Below are positions 1 through 9,775 of a stretch of 64,000 nt of DNA, in pieces. Below the pieces are notes generated by a model, which was given only the letters and a program-made list of their open reading frames with translations, was not told where the DNA came from and did not search any database. Positions within the stretch are counted from its first letter, which is position 1. Each line of letters opens with the position of its first letter. Both the position numbers and the translations under genes were made by a program. Where the stretch lies: contig JAXLUN010000005.1 in the NCBI GenBank assembly GCA_046329535.1, forward strand, positions 124,001 through 188,000, in the 5' to 3' direction. This DNA comes from Bog-950 sp046329535 (GTDB taxonomy: Bacteria; Bacteroidota; Bacteroidia; Chitinophagales; LD1).

Positions 1-2402
1 CCAGATTTGTATGGGGTCTGTTCTTCAGCAGTATCACCTTGCTCTGCGTGGCTCAAAATACCGGTACGTCTAAGCATACCATCAGCGGATATATCAAAGA
101 TGCATCGAACGGAGAAAGTCTTTTGGCGGCCTCTGTTTATGTAGTTGAATTAGGCAAAGGTACCACCACCAATGAGTATGGTTTCTATTCCCTCACGCTT
201 CCTGCCGGAACATACAACCTTAAAATCTCTTACATCGGGCTGGTAACGCAGCAGAGAAAAATTGAGTTAAACAAGGAAGTGCGACTCAATATAGACATGA
301 GCTCATCGGTAACCGATATGCAGGAAGTGGTTATTACCGGAGAAAAGAAAGGCCAGAACTTTGAAAGCACCGATATGGGCAAGCAGGTGGTAAGTGTGGA
401 AGTTTCTAAAGCATTACCGGCTTTGTTTGGTGAGGTAGATGTGCTTAAAACCATTCAGTTATTACCGGGTATCATGGCTTCGGGCGAAGGTAATTCAGGT
501 TTTTACGTTAGGGGCGGAGGGCCCGACCAGAATTTAGTTTTGCTGGATGATGCGGTCGTTTATAACACCGGCCACCTATTCGGGTTCTTTTCTGTATTCA
601 ATAGCGATGCCGTAAAGAACACAACGGTTATTAAAGGTGGTATGCCGGCCAATTATGGTGGAAGAATTTCTTCGGTGGTAGATGTGGGAATGAAGGAAGG
701 CAATATGAAGAAGTGGAATGTAGAAGGCGGCATCGGTTTAATTTCTTCGCGCCTTACTATTCAGGGGCCAATTAAAAAGGATAAATGCTCCTTCATTGTT
801 TCTGCTCGCAGAACATATATTGATCTGTTGCTGAAACCAATTTTACCCAAGATAGGTGATGGTGAATTTGCCGGTAATGAATATTACTTCTACGATATTA
901 ATGCTAAGATTAATTATCGAATATCTGACCGTGATCGATTATTTCTGAGTGGTTATTTTGGTCGTGATGTATTCAACTTTAAAGACCCTGGGGGCAATTT
1001 TAAACTTAATTTCCCTTGGGGAAATTCTACCGCCACCCTTCGTTGGAATCACCTGTTCAGCGATAAGTTGTTTCTGAACACCATGTTCATTTACAACGAT
1101 TTCGGGTTTAAAGCCAAAACATCCTTTCAGGATTTGAAATTTGAACTGAATTCCAGTGTTAAAGAAGCTACGGCTAAAATGGATTTTGATTACTCTCCGC
1201 TCATTGGACATATGATGCAGTTTGGTATGCAGTATAACTTCCATGTGTTTACTCCGTATCAGGCTACCGGGAGTGCTGGCGATGTAGATTTCAAAACCAC
1301 TAATCAGGCCCGAAAGTTTGCCCACGAAACCGCCCTTTATTTTCTCGATGATTTTGACGTAACCGACTGGCTGAAAATTAATGCGGGCGTACGAGCCTCA
1401 GTATTTACATTCATGGGGCCATTCAGTAAAACCGTCTTTAAAAACGGAGTAGCTGTAGATACCTTGAATTATAAAGCCGGTGAGAATATTAAAACCTATT
1501 GGGGTATAGAGCCTCGTTTGGCGATGCGTTTTAAAGTAGATAAAACATCTTCGCTTAAATTGGGTGTTACCATGAACCAGCAGTATATACATTTGGTATC
1601 TTCCTCTACTACCACACTGCCGGTTGACTTATGGGTACCCAGCACCGGAGTTGTAAAACCACAGATTGGTGTACAGGCCTCATTGGGCTACTTCCGTAAC
1701 TTTAAAGACGATATGATTGAAACTTCAGTAGAGGTTTATTACAAACATTTATGGAATCAGATTGAATACGGTGAAAGCGCAGTAGGTAATATTACCATTG
1801 ATGTAGAAGATCAGTTCACCTTTGGCAAAGGATGGAGTTATGGAGCCGAATTTTTTGTGAAGAAAGCAAAAGGTAAATGGACCGGTTGGATTGGATATAC
1901 CCTGGCTTGGACTTTTCGCAAATTTCCTGAAATTAATAACGGAGAAACTTTTCTGGCTCGCTACGACAGACGACACGATATTTCTATCGTGAATATGTAC
2001 GAGATAAACAAGCACTGGAAAGTATCTGCTACCTGGGTGTTTGCTACCGGGCAGAGAACTACTTTGCCGGTTTCATTCTTCTTAAATGAGGGTCAGGTGC
2101 ATTATGTATATGGCAAACGTAACTGGTATCAGATGCCTTCTTACCACCGTTTAGATTTGGGTTTTGTATACACCATTATTCCCAAAAAGAAACGCAAGAT
2201 TGATTTCACTTCCGACATATCGGTTTCCGTCTATAATGCATACAACCGGATGAACCCCTTCTTCATTTATATTGTTCCTAACGGCAACCTTGGAGGCAGC
2301 GGACAGGATGAAAACGGTAATAACAATGAACTGAGGTTTAAGGCCAAGCAATCTTCATTGTTTCCTATTTTACCAAGTATTACATGGAATTTTAAATTCT
2401 AA
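1..2402 (+). CDS. TonB-dependent receptor with carboxypeptidase-like domain (5' end cut by window)
   Basis: Outer-membrane active transporter driven by TonB; substrate unknown. The frame is open from base 3, and the residues before the TTG at 39 (RFVWGLFFSSITLLCVAQ) form the end of a signal peptide, so the true start lies upstream of the window and 39 is not the start. After the signal comes a CarboxypepD_reg beta-sandwich (HTISGYIKDASNGESLLAAS), then a plug domain containing YVRGGGPDQNLVLLDD and GGMPANYGGRISSVVDV, then a beta-barrel ending in Phe (ITWNFKF), as is usual for outer-membrane proteins. Its stop overlaps the next start (TAATG), so it is translationally coupled to the DUF4249 lipoprotein, a pairing common in Bacteroidetes. 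Family assignment is firm; the substrate is not predictable. Confidence 0.93.
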   Translation, partial: RFVWGLFFSSITLLCVAQNTGTSKHTISGYIKDASNGESLLAASVYVVELGKGTTTNEYGFYSLTLPAGTYNLKISYIGLVTQQRKIELNKEVRLNIDMSSSVTDMQEVVITGEKKGQNFESTDMGKQVVSVEVSKALPALFGEVDVLKTIQLLPGIMASGEGNSGFYVRGGGPDQNLVLLDDAVVYNTGHLFGFFSVFNSDAVKNTTVIKGGMPANYGGRISSVVDVGMKEGNMKKWNVEGGIGLISSRLTIQGPIKKDKCSFIVSARRTYIDLLLKPILPKIGDGEFAGNEYYFYDINAKINYRISDRDRLFLSGYFGRDVFNFKDPGGNFKLNFPWGNSTATLRWNHLFSDKLFLNTMFIYNDFGFKAKTSFQDLKFELNSSVKEATAKMDFDYSPLIGHMMQFGMQYNFHVFTPYQATGSAGDVDFKTTNQARKFAHETALYFLDDFDVTDWLKINAGVRASVFTFMGPFSKTVFKNGVAVDTLNYKAGENIKTYWGIEPRLAMRFKVDKTSSLKLGVTMNQQYIHLVSSSTTTLPVDLWVPSTGVVKPQIGVQASLGYFRNFKDDMIETSVEVYYKHLWNQIEYGESAVGNITIDVEDQFTFGKGWSYGAEFFVKKAKGKWTGWIGYTLAWTFRKFPEINNGETFLARYDRRHDISIVNMYEINKHWKVSATWVFATGQRTTLPVSFFLNEGQVHYVYGKRNWYQMPSYHRLDLGFVYTIIPKKKRKIDFTSDISVSVYNAYNRMNPFFIYIVPNGNLGGSGQDENGNNNELRFKAKQSSLFPILPSITWNFKF

Positions 2403-3424
2403 TGATGAGCGGCTTATACAATGTAGTTAGAGTAAGTTATGGCAGATTGATGATAGCTTTTATTAGTTTAGCTATGGCAACCGTATCCTCCTGTTCAAAA
2501 AATATAGATATAGATATACCAGCAGAGGCCGAACAGGTAGTGGTGGAAGGTACCATTGAAAACAACGTTCCCCCTATTGTCATTCTAACCAAAAGTTCTA
2601 AGTTTTTTGATAACATCAACATCAATGATATAGGGGCTTATTTCATTCATGGTGCCACGGTAAAAGTTACAGCCGATGACGGCACGCAAAGCGAACTCAC
2701 CGAGTTATGTCTTCAAAACCTTAACCTTCCCGAAGATCAGGCTCAGCAGCTTTTAGGTGCGTTAGGATTCAGTCAGGTTGATTCTGCTCAAATACCAAAC
2801 GTTTGTGTTTATACAGTGCCTGATATTCTTAATTACTTTCTATCAGGCACCTGTAGTTTTATGGGCCAAGAAAGAACCACTTATTCATTAGATATTATAA
2901 GTCCACCGCTGGTGGGTTCAGATTCTGTACATGTTACTTCCACCACTTACATTCCTACAGCTATAGGAATTGATTCTTTATCGCTACGGGAGCATACCAA
3001 TCCGGCTTATCGAGATTCCATGATGGCTGTAGTGGCTAATATTACAGTACCCGACACGTTCGGTAATTTTGTTCGCTACTGGACCAAGCGAAATGATGAA
3101 CCTTATTATACACCACTGGGAGGTTCCGTTTATGACGACAAATTGTTTGTTGGTTTAAGTATCGGGCTGCCAATTGAACGAGGACAGGCTCCGGGTTCTA
3201 AATTTGATATCAATACAGACTCTTACTTCTGGAAAGGAGATACGGTAACCGTTAAGTGGGGTAACATAGATAGCCGTACTTATGATTTCTTTTACACACT
3301 TGAAAACGATGGTGGCGACAGTCCGTTTTCAGCTCCCGTAAAAATTAAGTCCAATATCAACAACGGATTAGGAGTATGGGCTGGTTATGCGGCCAAATAT
3401 TACACCATTGTGGTGCCTAAGTAA
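2402..3424 (+). CDS. DUF4249 domain-containing lipoprotein
   Basis: Predicted outer-membrane lipoprotein of 340 residues. The N-terminus carries a hydrophobic segment ending in a lipobox (MATVSSC, Cys about residue 31). The mature start (IDIDIPAEAEQVVVEGTIEN) and the rest of the chain match the DUF4249 family as I know it. The family's function is unknown. Its genes usually follow a TonB-dependent receptor gene, as here with a one-base TAATG overlap, so it probably partners that receptor at the cell surface; this is inference from context. A second ATG follows at once (2405) and could also be used. Its last 8 bases overlap the convergent murQ gene. Confidence 0.85.
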   Translation: MMSGLYNVVRVSYGRLMIAFISLAMATVSSCSKNIDIDIPAEAEQVVVEGTIENNVPPIVILTKSSKFFDNININDIGAYFIHGATVKVTADDGTQSELTELCLQNLNLPEDQAQQLLGALGFSQVDSAQIPNVCVYTVPDILNYFLSGTCSFMGQERTTYSLDIISPPLVGSDSVHVTSTTYIPTAIGIDSLSLREHTNPAYRDSMMAVVANITVPDTFGNFVRYWTKRNDEPYYTPLGGSVYDDKLFVGLSIGLPIERGQAPGSKFDINTDSYFWKGDTVTVKWGNIDSRTYDFFYTLENDGGDSPFSAPVKIKSNINNGLGVWAGYAAKYYTIVVPK

Positions 3425-4232
3425 GCCGTCCTTGCTGGAAATGCTCTACCGCTTTTTTCACACTCCCCTCTTTGATCAGCAGTTCCTGACTTTTTTCATA
3501 ATCAAGATGGGTAGCATCCATCACCATTCTGGTGCCTCGGTCAATCAGCTTTTCGTTGCTTAGTTGCATGTTCACCATTTTATTATCCTCTACACGTCCT
3601 ATCTTAATCATCACACTGGTAGAAAGCATATTCAAAACCAGTTTTTGTGCTGTTCCCGATTTCATACGTGTGCTGCCGGTAACAAATTCGGGGCCTACAA
3701 TAACCTCTACCGGAAAATCAGCCTGCTGTGCTAAAGCCGAGTCGGGATTGCAGGTAATGCTTCCTGTAGTAATTCCATGGGCACGGCATTTCTTTAATGC
3801 CCCTATTACATAAGGTGTTCTTCCCGAGGCGGCAATGCCCACTACTACATCATTGTTATTAACTGAAAAGGCTTGTAAATCATTCCAGCCTTGTTCTAAA
3901 TCATCCTCGGCAAACTCAACGGCTTTTCGTATAGCTCCATCTCCCCCGGCAATTAATCCAATCACCAGCCCCTGAGGTACTCCGTATGTGGGAGGGCACT
4001 CGCTGGCATCCAGTATACCCAGTCTCCCGCTGGTCCCTGCACCTATATAAAACAACCGGCCACCACTCAGCATTTTATCGGCTACCACATCCACCAGTTT
4101 CTCTATCTGTTTTAATGCTCGTTCTACGGCTAAAGCTACTTTCTGGTCTTCCTGATTCATGTTAACAAGAAGTTCTGAGGTGCTCATCTTTTCGAGATGG
4201 CGGTAGAGTGAGTTGGATTCTGTTATCTTCAT
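3417..4232 (-). CDS. murQ: N-acetylmuramic acid 6-phosphate etherase
   Basis: Cytoplasmic enzyme of peptidoglycan recycling that cleaves the lactyl ether of MurNAc-6-phosphate to give GlcNAc-6-phosphate and D-lactate. The 271 residues are one SIS (sugar isomerase) domain. The family signature IGAGTSGRLGILDASECPP is at about 63-81, with the Glu of SEC (about 78) in the place of the known catalytic acid; ASGRTPYVIGAL and GSTRMKSGTAQK follow. The length is typical. The start is supported by a -7 box on this strand (4242-4249) only about 10 bases upstream. It shares an interlocked divergent promoter region with the S41 protease gene and overlaps the DUF4249 gene tail to tail by 8 bases. Confidence 0.95.
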   Translation of the reverse strand: MKITESNSLYRHLEKMSTSELLVNMNQEDQKVALAVERALKQIEKLVDVVADKMLSGGRLFYIGAGTSGRLGILDASECPPTYGVPQGLVIGLIAGGDGAIRKAVEFAEDDLEQGWNDLQAFSVNNNDVVVGIAASGRTPYVIGALKKCRAHGITTGSITCNPDSALAQQADFPVEVIVGPEFVTGSTRMKSGTAQKLVLNMLSTSVMIKIGRVEDNKMVNMQLSNEKLIDRGTRMVMDATHLDYEKSQELLIKEGSVKKAVEHFQQGRLT

Positions 4233-4241
4233 AGCTAGGTG

Positions 4242-4249
4242 CGAAAGTA
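4242..4249 (-). promoter_or_regulatory. -7 promoter box of murQ
   Basis: Reads TACTTTCG on the minus strand, a one-base variant of the Bacteroidetes -7 consensus TAnnTTTG. Transcription would begin only a few bases before the murQ ATG at 4232, giving a very short leader. The -7 box for the opposite gene starts 3 bp away. Confidence 0.55.
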
Positions 4250-4252
4250 TTT

Positions 4253-4260
4253 TATTTTTG
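4253..4260 (+). promoter_or_regulatory. -7 promoter box of the S41 protease gene
   Basis: TATTTTTG, an exact match to TAnnTTTG. RNA starting about 5 bases downstream could not include the GTG at 4239, so the ATG at 4278 is the better start for the protease. No convincing -33 TTTG is visible. Confidence 0.65.
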
Positions 4261-4277
4261 CCGCTTCAATTTTAAGA

Positions 4278-5906
4278 ATGGATAATCAGGAAGAGAAATT
4301 ACCGCCAATTTCATTTAGAAAACAGACCGCTTCAAATCCTTACACCCCATTTATTTATTCTCTGATTCTTGCCGCAGGGATTATACTTGGCTATGTGATT
4401 AACGGTGTTACTGCCGGAAAGCAGAACATAGCATCGCAGGGATATGATAAACTGGAGGATATTCTCAATTACATTGATGTAAAGTATGTAGATACGGTTA
4501 ACCGCGAAACACTAGTAGATAAGACGATTGATAAAATGCTATCGAATCTGGACCCACATTCAGTTTATATCCCAGCAGCAGACGTAAGTGAAACCAACGA
4601 ATCTCTGGAGGGAAATTTTGAAGGTATTGGCATTGAATTTTTTATTGTACAGGATACCATTACTGTTGTGACGGCTATACCGGGAGGCCCTTCTGAAGCG
4701 GTAGGGCTCAAGGCGGGAGACCGCATAGTTAAGATTAATGACACCATTGTGGCCGGAGTGAAAATTAAGGATACACAGGTGAAGAAAAAACTGAGAGGGC
4801 CGAAAGACACCCGAGTGAAGGTGTCAGTATTGCGAAGCGGAGCAAAAAATCTGATAGACTTTCAGATTCAGCGGGATAAGATTCCTCTTTACAGCATTGA
4901 TGCGGCTTACATGATCAATCAGGAGACCGGCTATATCCGCATAAGCACTTTCAGTTCTACTACTCATCAGGAGTTTAGCGAAAAGCTGAGTGAGTTTACC
5001 CATAACGGGATGAAGAAACTTATCATTGATTTGCGTGGCAACCCGGGTGGTTATTTGCAAGCTGCCACCAAAATGGCCGATGAACTGATTTCAGGTAAGA
5101 AACTGTTGGTTTACACACAAGGAAAAGCTTATGAGCGTCAGGAGTATTTTGCATCGAAGGATGGACTTTTTGAAACAGGAGAAGTTTGTGTGTTAATAGA
5201 TCAGGGTTCTGCATCTGCCAGTGAAATTCTTTCCGGTGCGGTTCAAGATTGGGACAGAGGGACTATCATTGGCAGGGCCAGTTTTGGCAAAGGCTTAGTA
5301 CAGGAACAATATGATTTACGAGATGGTTCTGCCCTCCGGTTAACCATTGCTCGTTACTATACTCCTTCCGGCCGTTGTATTCAGCGATCCTACGACAAAG
5401 GAACAGAAGACTATTACAACGATATTTATGAGCGTTACATGCGTGGTGAGTTTGTTCACGAAGATTCTATTCAGGGAACTGACACTGCCATTTATAAAAC
5501 TTCAAAAGGCCGCAGAGTTTATGGGGGTGGGGGGATTCGTCCGGATATTTTTGTGCCGGTTGATACAGCTCTGGAAAATGAATACTATTTCAGCTTACGA
5601 AGTGCGGTACCTGAGTTTGTTTATAAATATTCATCACAACATGCCGATGTGTTAGAGAAGTTTAAAACGAAAGAAGACTTCAACAACAACTTCAATGTTT
5701 CTGCAGATCTGCTTAATGAGTTCTATACTTATGCTACTTCTTCCGGATTGAAACGCCAAACGGATAAGGAGGCCCGAATTCAGACTAAGTTGCAATTGCT
5801 GCTCAAAGCTTTTGTGGCCAAACAGATATGGCGAACAGATGGTTTCTATTACATCATCAATCAGGATGATAAGGTGGTTAAGACTGCTTTGGATAAGCTG
5901 AAATAG
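4278..5906 (+). CDS. S41 family C-terminal processing peptidase
   Basis: Membrane-anchored serine protease (CtpA/Prc/tail-specific family) that degrades or trims proteins at their C-termini in the periplasm. I chose the ATG at 4278 (MDNQEEKLPP) over the in-frame GTG at 4239 because the promoter box sits between them; this gives 542 residues. Residues about 24-42 form one membrane segment (FIYSLILAAGIILGYVIN). A PDZ domain follows (GIGIEF ... GGPSEAVGLKAGDRIVKIND). The S41 catalytic core has the Ser-containing DQGSASASEILSG (about 308-320) and the Lys in GRASFGKGLVQ (about 337). A C-terminal extension of about 150 residues is of unknown role. The gene is monocistronic. Confidence 0.93.
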   Translation: MDNQEEKLPPISFRKQTASNPYTPFIYSLILAAGIILGYVINGVTAGKQNIASQGYDKLEDILNYIDVKYVDTVNRETLVDKTIDKMLSNLDPHSVYIPAADVSETNESLEGNFEGIGIEFFIVQDTITVVTAIPGGPSEAVGLKAGDRIVKINDTIVAGVKIKDTQVKKKLRGPKDTRVKVSVLRSGAKNLIDFQIQRDKIPLYSIDAAYMINQETGYIRISTFSSTTHQEFSEKLSEFTHNGMKKLIIDLRGNPGGYLQAATKMADELISGKKLLVYTQGKAYERQEYFASKDGLFETGEVCVLIDQGSASASEILSGAVQDWDRGTIIGRASFGKGLVQEQYDLRDGSALRLTIARYYTPSGRCIQRSYDKGTEDYYNDIYERYMRGEFVHEDSIQGTDTAIYKTSKGRRVYGGGGIRPDIFVPVDTALENEYYFSLRSAVPEFVYKYSSQHADVLEKFKTKEDFNNNFNVSADLLNEFYTYATSSGLKRQTDKEARIQTKLQLLLKAFVAKQIWRTDGFYYIINQDDKVVKTALDKLK

Positions 5907-5951
5907 TCCACTCCGGTTATCTGACCGATGGCATGTTCAGGGGGGGGGGAA

Positions 5952-8900
5952 TCAGTTTAAACTGTAGTGAATCTTAATAGCATCCAGCTCTCGCAGTAAA
6001 TCGTTATTCAATTCAATGGCATTAGTTGAGGAATTGACCGGAACGCTATAGCCTTCTTCATGGTCAATGAGTTTGATACGTAATCTTGTTTTACCCGGAT
6101 ATCTGTTGAGTACACTTTTCAGTTCATCTATCAGGGTTTGATTGACATCACTGGTTTCTACTTCCAGCGTTAAAAATTTGGTGAGTTTACTCCGCACATC
6201 GGAGAGTAAATCAATCTTTGAAATTCGAAATTCAAATTCGGCCTCGTTGTTATACCGGGGTTGATAACGTCCGGTAATATGCAACATGGCATTAGGCGTT
6301 TCTACAAATGTTTTAAAGGTCATGTAGTCCTTGCCGAACAGAGAGAAATTGTAAGTGCCACTGAAATCTTCAATGGTAAAACGGCAATATTGGTTGCCAT
6401 TTTTAGAGAAACGGGTTTCTGTAGTAGTCACAATACCAGCCACCTTAACCTCTTTGTTTTTTATCCTTTCAATGTCATTCAGCGTGCAGTTGGTAAAGGT
6501 TTTTATTTCCAGACGATAATCATCTAATGGATGCCCGCTGATGTAAATGCCGGTTACTTCTTTTTCTTTTTTCAGTTTTTCGAGCAGGCTCCATTCATCA
6601 CTGCCGTAAGATGATGGCTCGCGTAAATCAACTCCTCCGGTCATTTCGCCAAACAAAGAGTTTTGCTGCGAGGCTGCAGAACCCTGCACATTGCCACCGT
6701 AGCGAACGGCTTTCTCCAACAGATTCAACCCATCTTTTTTATCGGGCAAGAAATACTGCGCGCGATGATAACCGGCAAAGCAATCGAACGCACCGGCATA
6801 GCCTAAGGCCTCTAAAGCCTTCTTATTTACTGCACGAAGGTTGGCTCTGCGGGTGAGGTCGTAAATGTTTTTGTACGTACCGTTGGCTTTCCGTTCTGCT
6901 ACAATGGCTTCTACGGCCGCCTCTCCAACTCCTTTTATGGCCGAGAGAGCATAGCGGATTTCTCCCTTTTTGTTCACGGTAAACTTGATGTCGCTTTCGT
7001 TAATGTCCGGTCCTTTTACGGCCAAGCCCATGCGTTTACATTCTTCCATGAAGAAGGTAATCTTATCTATGTTCCCCTGGTTATTCGTGAGCAGCGCGCT
7101 CATAAACTCAGCCGGATAATTGGCTTTCAGATAAGCTGTTTGGAAGGCCACAAAGGCATAGCAGGTAGAGTGCGATTTGTTGAAGGCGTATTGTGCGAAG
7201 GCTTCCCAGTCGGTCCAAATTTTCTCCAATTTCTTTTCGTCTAAGCTTTTTGCTTTGGCTCCGTCAATAAACTTGCCTTTCATTTTATCGAGCGTAGTGC
7301 GGTCTTTTTTACCCATCGCTTTTCGCAGCACATCGGCATCGCCTTTGGTAAAACCACCCAGTTTCTGAGAGAGCAACATGACCTGTTCCTGATATACCGT
7401 AATGCCGTAAGTATCTTTCAGATACTCCTCCATTTCAATCAAATCGTAAACAATTTTTTCTTTGCCATGCTTCCGTGCAATGTAGTTGGGGATGTAGGCA
7501 ATGGGGCCCGGACGATAGAGGGCGTTCATGGCAATCAAGTCATCAAACTTATCGGGCTTCAACTCTTTCAGATACTTCTGCATACCTGCCGACTCGAACT
7601 GGAAGGTTCCGTTGGTTTCGGCTTTTTGATACAGCTCAAAGGTCTTTTTATCGGTGAGCGGAATGTTGTCAATGTCAATGTTTATACCGTGGTTCTGTTC
7701 AATTAACTGCAAAGCATCGCGAATGATAGTGAGGGTCTTGAGACCCAGAAAGTCCATTTTAATAACGCCTGCATCTTCAATTACCTTACCTTCGTATTGC
7801 GTTAAATACAAGTCGGTTTCTTTCGAAGTGGCGATGGGGATAATTTCAGTTAAGTCTTTGGGGGCAATGATGATACCTGCAGCGTGCACTCCCGTTCCGC
7901 GCATACCGCCTTCCAGAATTTCTGCTTCGTGCAACACTTTGCTTTCCAGCGAATCGCTATCGTAAAAGGCGCGAAGTTTTTTTACATCATCTAACTCCTC
8001 GCTGCTGAGTGCTTCTTTTTCTTTCAAACTCTTATCGCCATCGAGGGGGGCATGTAAAATTCTTTCCAGTTCAATACCCGGTTTATCGGGAACCAGTTTG
8101 GTGAGCATGAGCGATTCGGATAGTGGTAAGTCGAGCACGCGGGCTACATCTTTGATACTTACTTTGGCGGCCATGGTGCTGTAAGTAACAATCTGTGCTA
8201 CCTGATTCTTGCCATATTTCTTCACTACATAATCAATTACCTTATCACGGCCTTCATCGTCAAAGTCGGTATCAATATCGGGCATGCTCTTGCGGTCAGG
8301 ATTCAGGAATCTTTCGAAGAGGAGGTTGTAGGCAATGGGGTCAATATTGGTAATGCCTACACAATACGCCACAACGCTACCCGCTGCCGAACCCCGGCCG
8401 GGGCCAATCAATACGCCTAAGTCTCGACCGGCTTTAATGAAGTCGGCTACAATGAGGAAGTAGCCGGGGAAACCCATCATTTTAATGGTGTTTAACTCGA
8501 AGTTGATGCGTTCTTCTACTTCGGCAGTTATTTCTTTATAGCGTTTGTGTGCTCCTTCAAAGGTGAGGTGTTTGAGGTATTCCCACTGGTTTAAAACATC
8601 ATCGGCATGTACCTGAAACTCTTTGGGTATGGGGAAGTTGGGTAGCAGGATATCGCGTTTCAGTTTCAGGTGTTCTACCTTATGATATATATCGAGGGTG
8701 TTCTCTACAGCCTGAGGCACATCCTTGAACAGGTTGCTCATTTCGGCTTGTGTCTTGAAGTAGAACTGGTCGTTGAAAAAGGCAAAGCGTTTTCCTTTGA
8801 CTGATGCATCGTCATCGGTGAATTCTTTCATGGTGGGGGTGCTTTGCTTTTCGCCTGTGTTGATGCAAAGCAGAATGTCGTGGGCATTGGAGTCCTGCTG

Positions 8901-9554
8901 GTCTACGTAGTGGGAATCGTTGGTGGCAATGACCTTTACGTTGTATTCTTTGGACCAGCGGAGTAGTACTTCATTGACTTTATCCTGCTCAGTCATGCCG
9001 TGGCGTTGCAGCTCGATGTAGTAATCTTCGCCAAAAATGTTGAGCCACCATTCAAATACCTTACGGGCTTCTTCTTCGCCATGGCGGAGGATAGCCTGCG
9101 GCACTTCGGCACCCAGGCAGCAGGTAGTAGCAATGAGATTATCGTGATACTGAAGAATGAGTTCTTTATCAATGCGCGGATACTTGCCATACAAGCCCTC
9201 GATATAACCCAGGGAGCACATCTTCATCAGGTTTTTGTAGCCATCGGCATTTTTAGCAATGAGCAACTGATGGTAGCGTTTGTCTTTTTTATCTTTTGTA
9301 AAACTCTGCACATGCCGGTCGGCCACCAGGTAAAATTCGCAGCCTACAATGGGTTTAACGGTGGAGCCATCGGGTAGCTTGTGTTTGCCGGCTTCGGCTA
9401 CAAACTCGAATACGCCAAACATGTTGCCGTGGTCGGTAATGGTGAGGGCTTTCATGCCGTCTTTAGCCGCCTTTTTATACATGGATGAAATGCTGGCGGC
9501 ACCATCGAGCAGGGAGTATTGGGTGTGGGAATGGAGGTGTATAAATTCGGGCAT
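5952..9554 (-). CDS. dnaE: DNA polymerase III subunit alpha
   Basis: Replicative polymerase catalytic subunit, 1200 residues, the usual DnaE length. In order: N-terminal PHP domain (HLHSHTQYSLLDGAAS from residue 6), palm with the metal-binding pair in PDIDTDFDDEGRDK (about 424-437) and the third acidic residue in KMDFLGLKTL (about 599), tandem helix-hairpin-helix (ALSAIKGVGEAAVEAI, about 870), and a C-terminal OB fold (VKVAGIVTTTETRFSKNGNQ). It is transcribed alone and faces the S41 gene tail to tail across 45 bases that contain a run of ten G. No frameshift is seen. Confidence 0.97.
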   Translation of the reverse strand: MPEFIHLHSHTQYSLLDGAASISSMYKKAAKDGMKALTITDHGNMFGVFEFVAEAGKHKLPDGSTVKPIVGCEFYLVADRHVQSFTKDKKDKRYHQLLIAKNADGYKNLMKMCSLGYIEGLYGKYPRIDKELILQYHDNLIATTCCLGAEVPQAILRHGEEEARKVFEWWLNIFGEDYYIELQRHGMTEQDKVNEVLLRWSKEYNVKVIATNDSHYVDQQDSNAHDILLCINTGEKQSTPTMKEFTDDDASVKGKRFAFFNDQFYFKTQAEMSNLFKDVPQAVENTLDIYHKVEHLKLKRDILLPNFPIPKEFQVHADDVLNQWEYLKHLTFEGAHKRYKEITAEVEERINFELNTIKMMGFPGYFLIVADFIKAGRDLGVLIGPGRGSAAGSVVAYCVGITNIDPIAYNLLFERFLNPDRKSMPDIDTDFDDEGRDKVIDYVVKKYGKNQVAQIVTYSTMAAKVSIKDVARVLDLPLSESLMLTKLVPDKPGIELERILHAPLDGDKSLKEKEALSSEELDDVKKLRAFYDSDSLESKVLHEAEILEGGMRGTGVHAAGIIIAPKDLTEIIPIATSKETDLYLTQYEGKVIEDAGVIKMDFLGLKTLTIIRDALQLIEQNHGINIDIDNIPLTDKKTFELYQKAETNGTFQFESAGMQKYLKELKPDKFDDLIAMNALYRPGPIAYIPNYIARKHGKEKIVYDLIEMEEYLKDTYGITVYQEQVMLLSQKLGGFTKGDADVLRKAMGKKDRTTLDKMKGKFIDGAKAKSLDEKKLEKIWTDWEAFAQYAFNKSHSTCYAFVAFQTAYLKANYPAEFMSALLTNNQGNIDKITFFMEECKRMGLAVKGPDINESDIKFTVNKKGEIRYALSAIKGVGEAAVEAIVAERKANGTYKNIYDLTRRANLRAVNKKALEALGYAGAFDCFAGYHRAQYFLPDKKDGLNLLEKAVRYGGNVQGSAASQQNSLFGEMTGGVDLREPSSYGSDEWSLLEKLKKEKEVTGIYISGHPLDDYRLEIKTFTNCTLNDIERIKNKEVKVAGIVTTTETRFSKNGNQYCRFTIEDFSGTYNFSLFGKDYMTFKTFVETPNAMLHITGRYQPRYNNEAEFEFRISKIDLLSDVRSKLTKFLTLEVETSDVNQTLIDELKSVLNRYPGKTRLRIKLIDHEEGYSVPVNSSTNAIELNNDLLRELDAIKIHYSLN

Positions 9555-9775
9555 GGGCAGATGATTAGAGCGTGATGATTACAAGGTGCGAATTACAAAA
9601 TACGGCTCTGAAATTTGGGAATGGATGGAAAAAGTTGTTGGAGATTTTTAAACAGGCTTGTTGAAAAATAAAATTATACCGCTGCGGGTGTTTTCACCAA
9701 CAGCCTTTGACCCTGGGTGCTTGCGGTTCTTGGCCGGAGATAATACCAACTTGGGCGAAGACCTACAAATGAGGA

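Noticed and set aside
39..41. TTG start of the first TonB receptor
   Set aside because: The frame upstream of it encodes the rest of a signal peptide, so the real start is outside the window.
4239..4277. GTG start for the S41 protease
   Set aside because: An exact -7 promoter box lies between this codon and the ATG at 4278, so the codon is probably not in the transcript.
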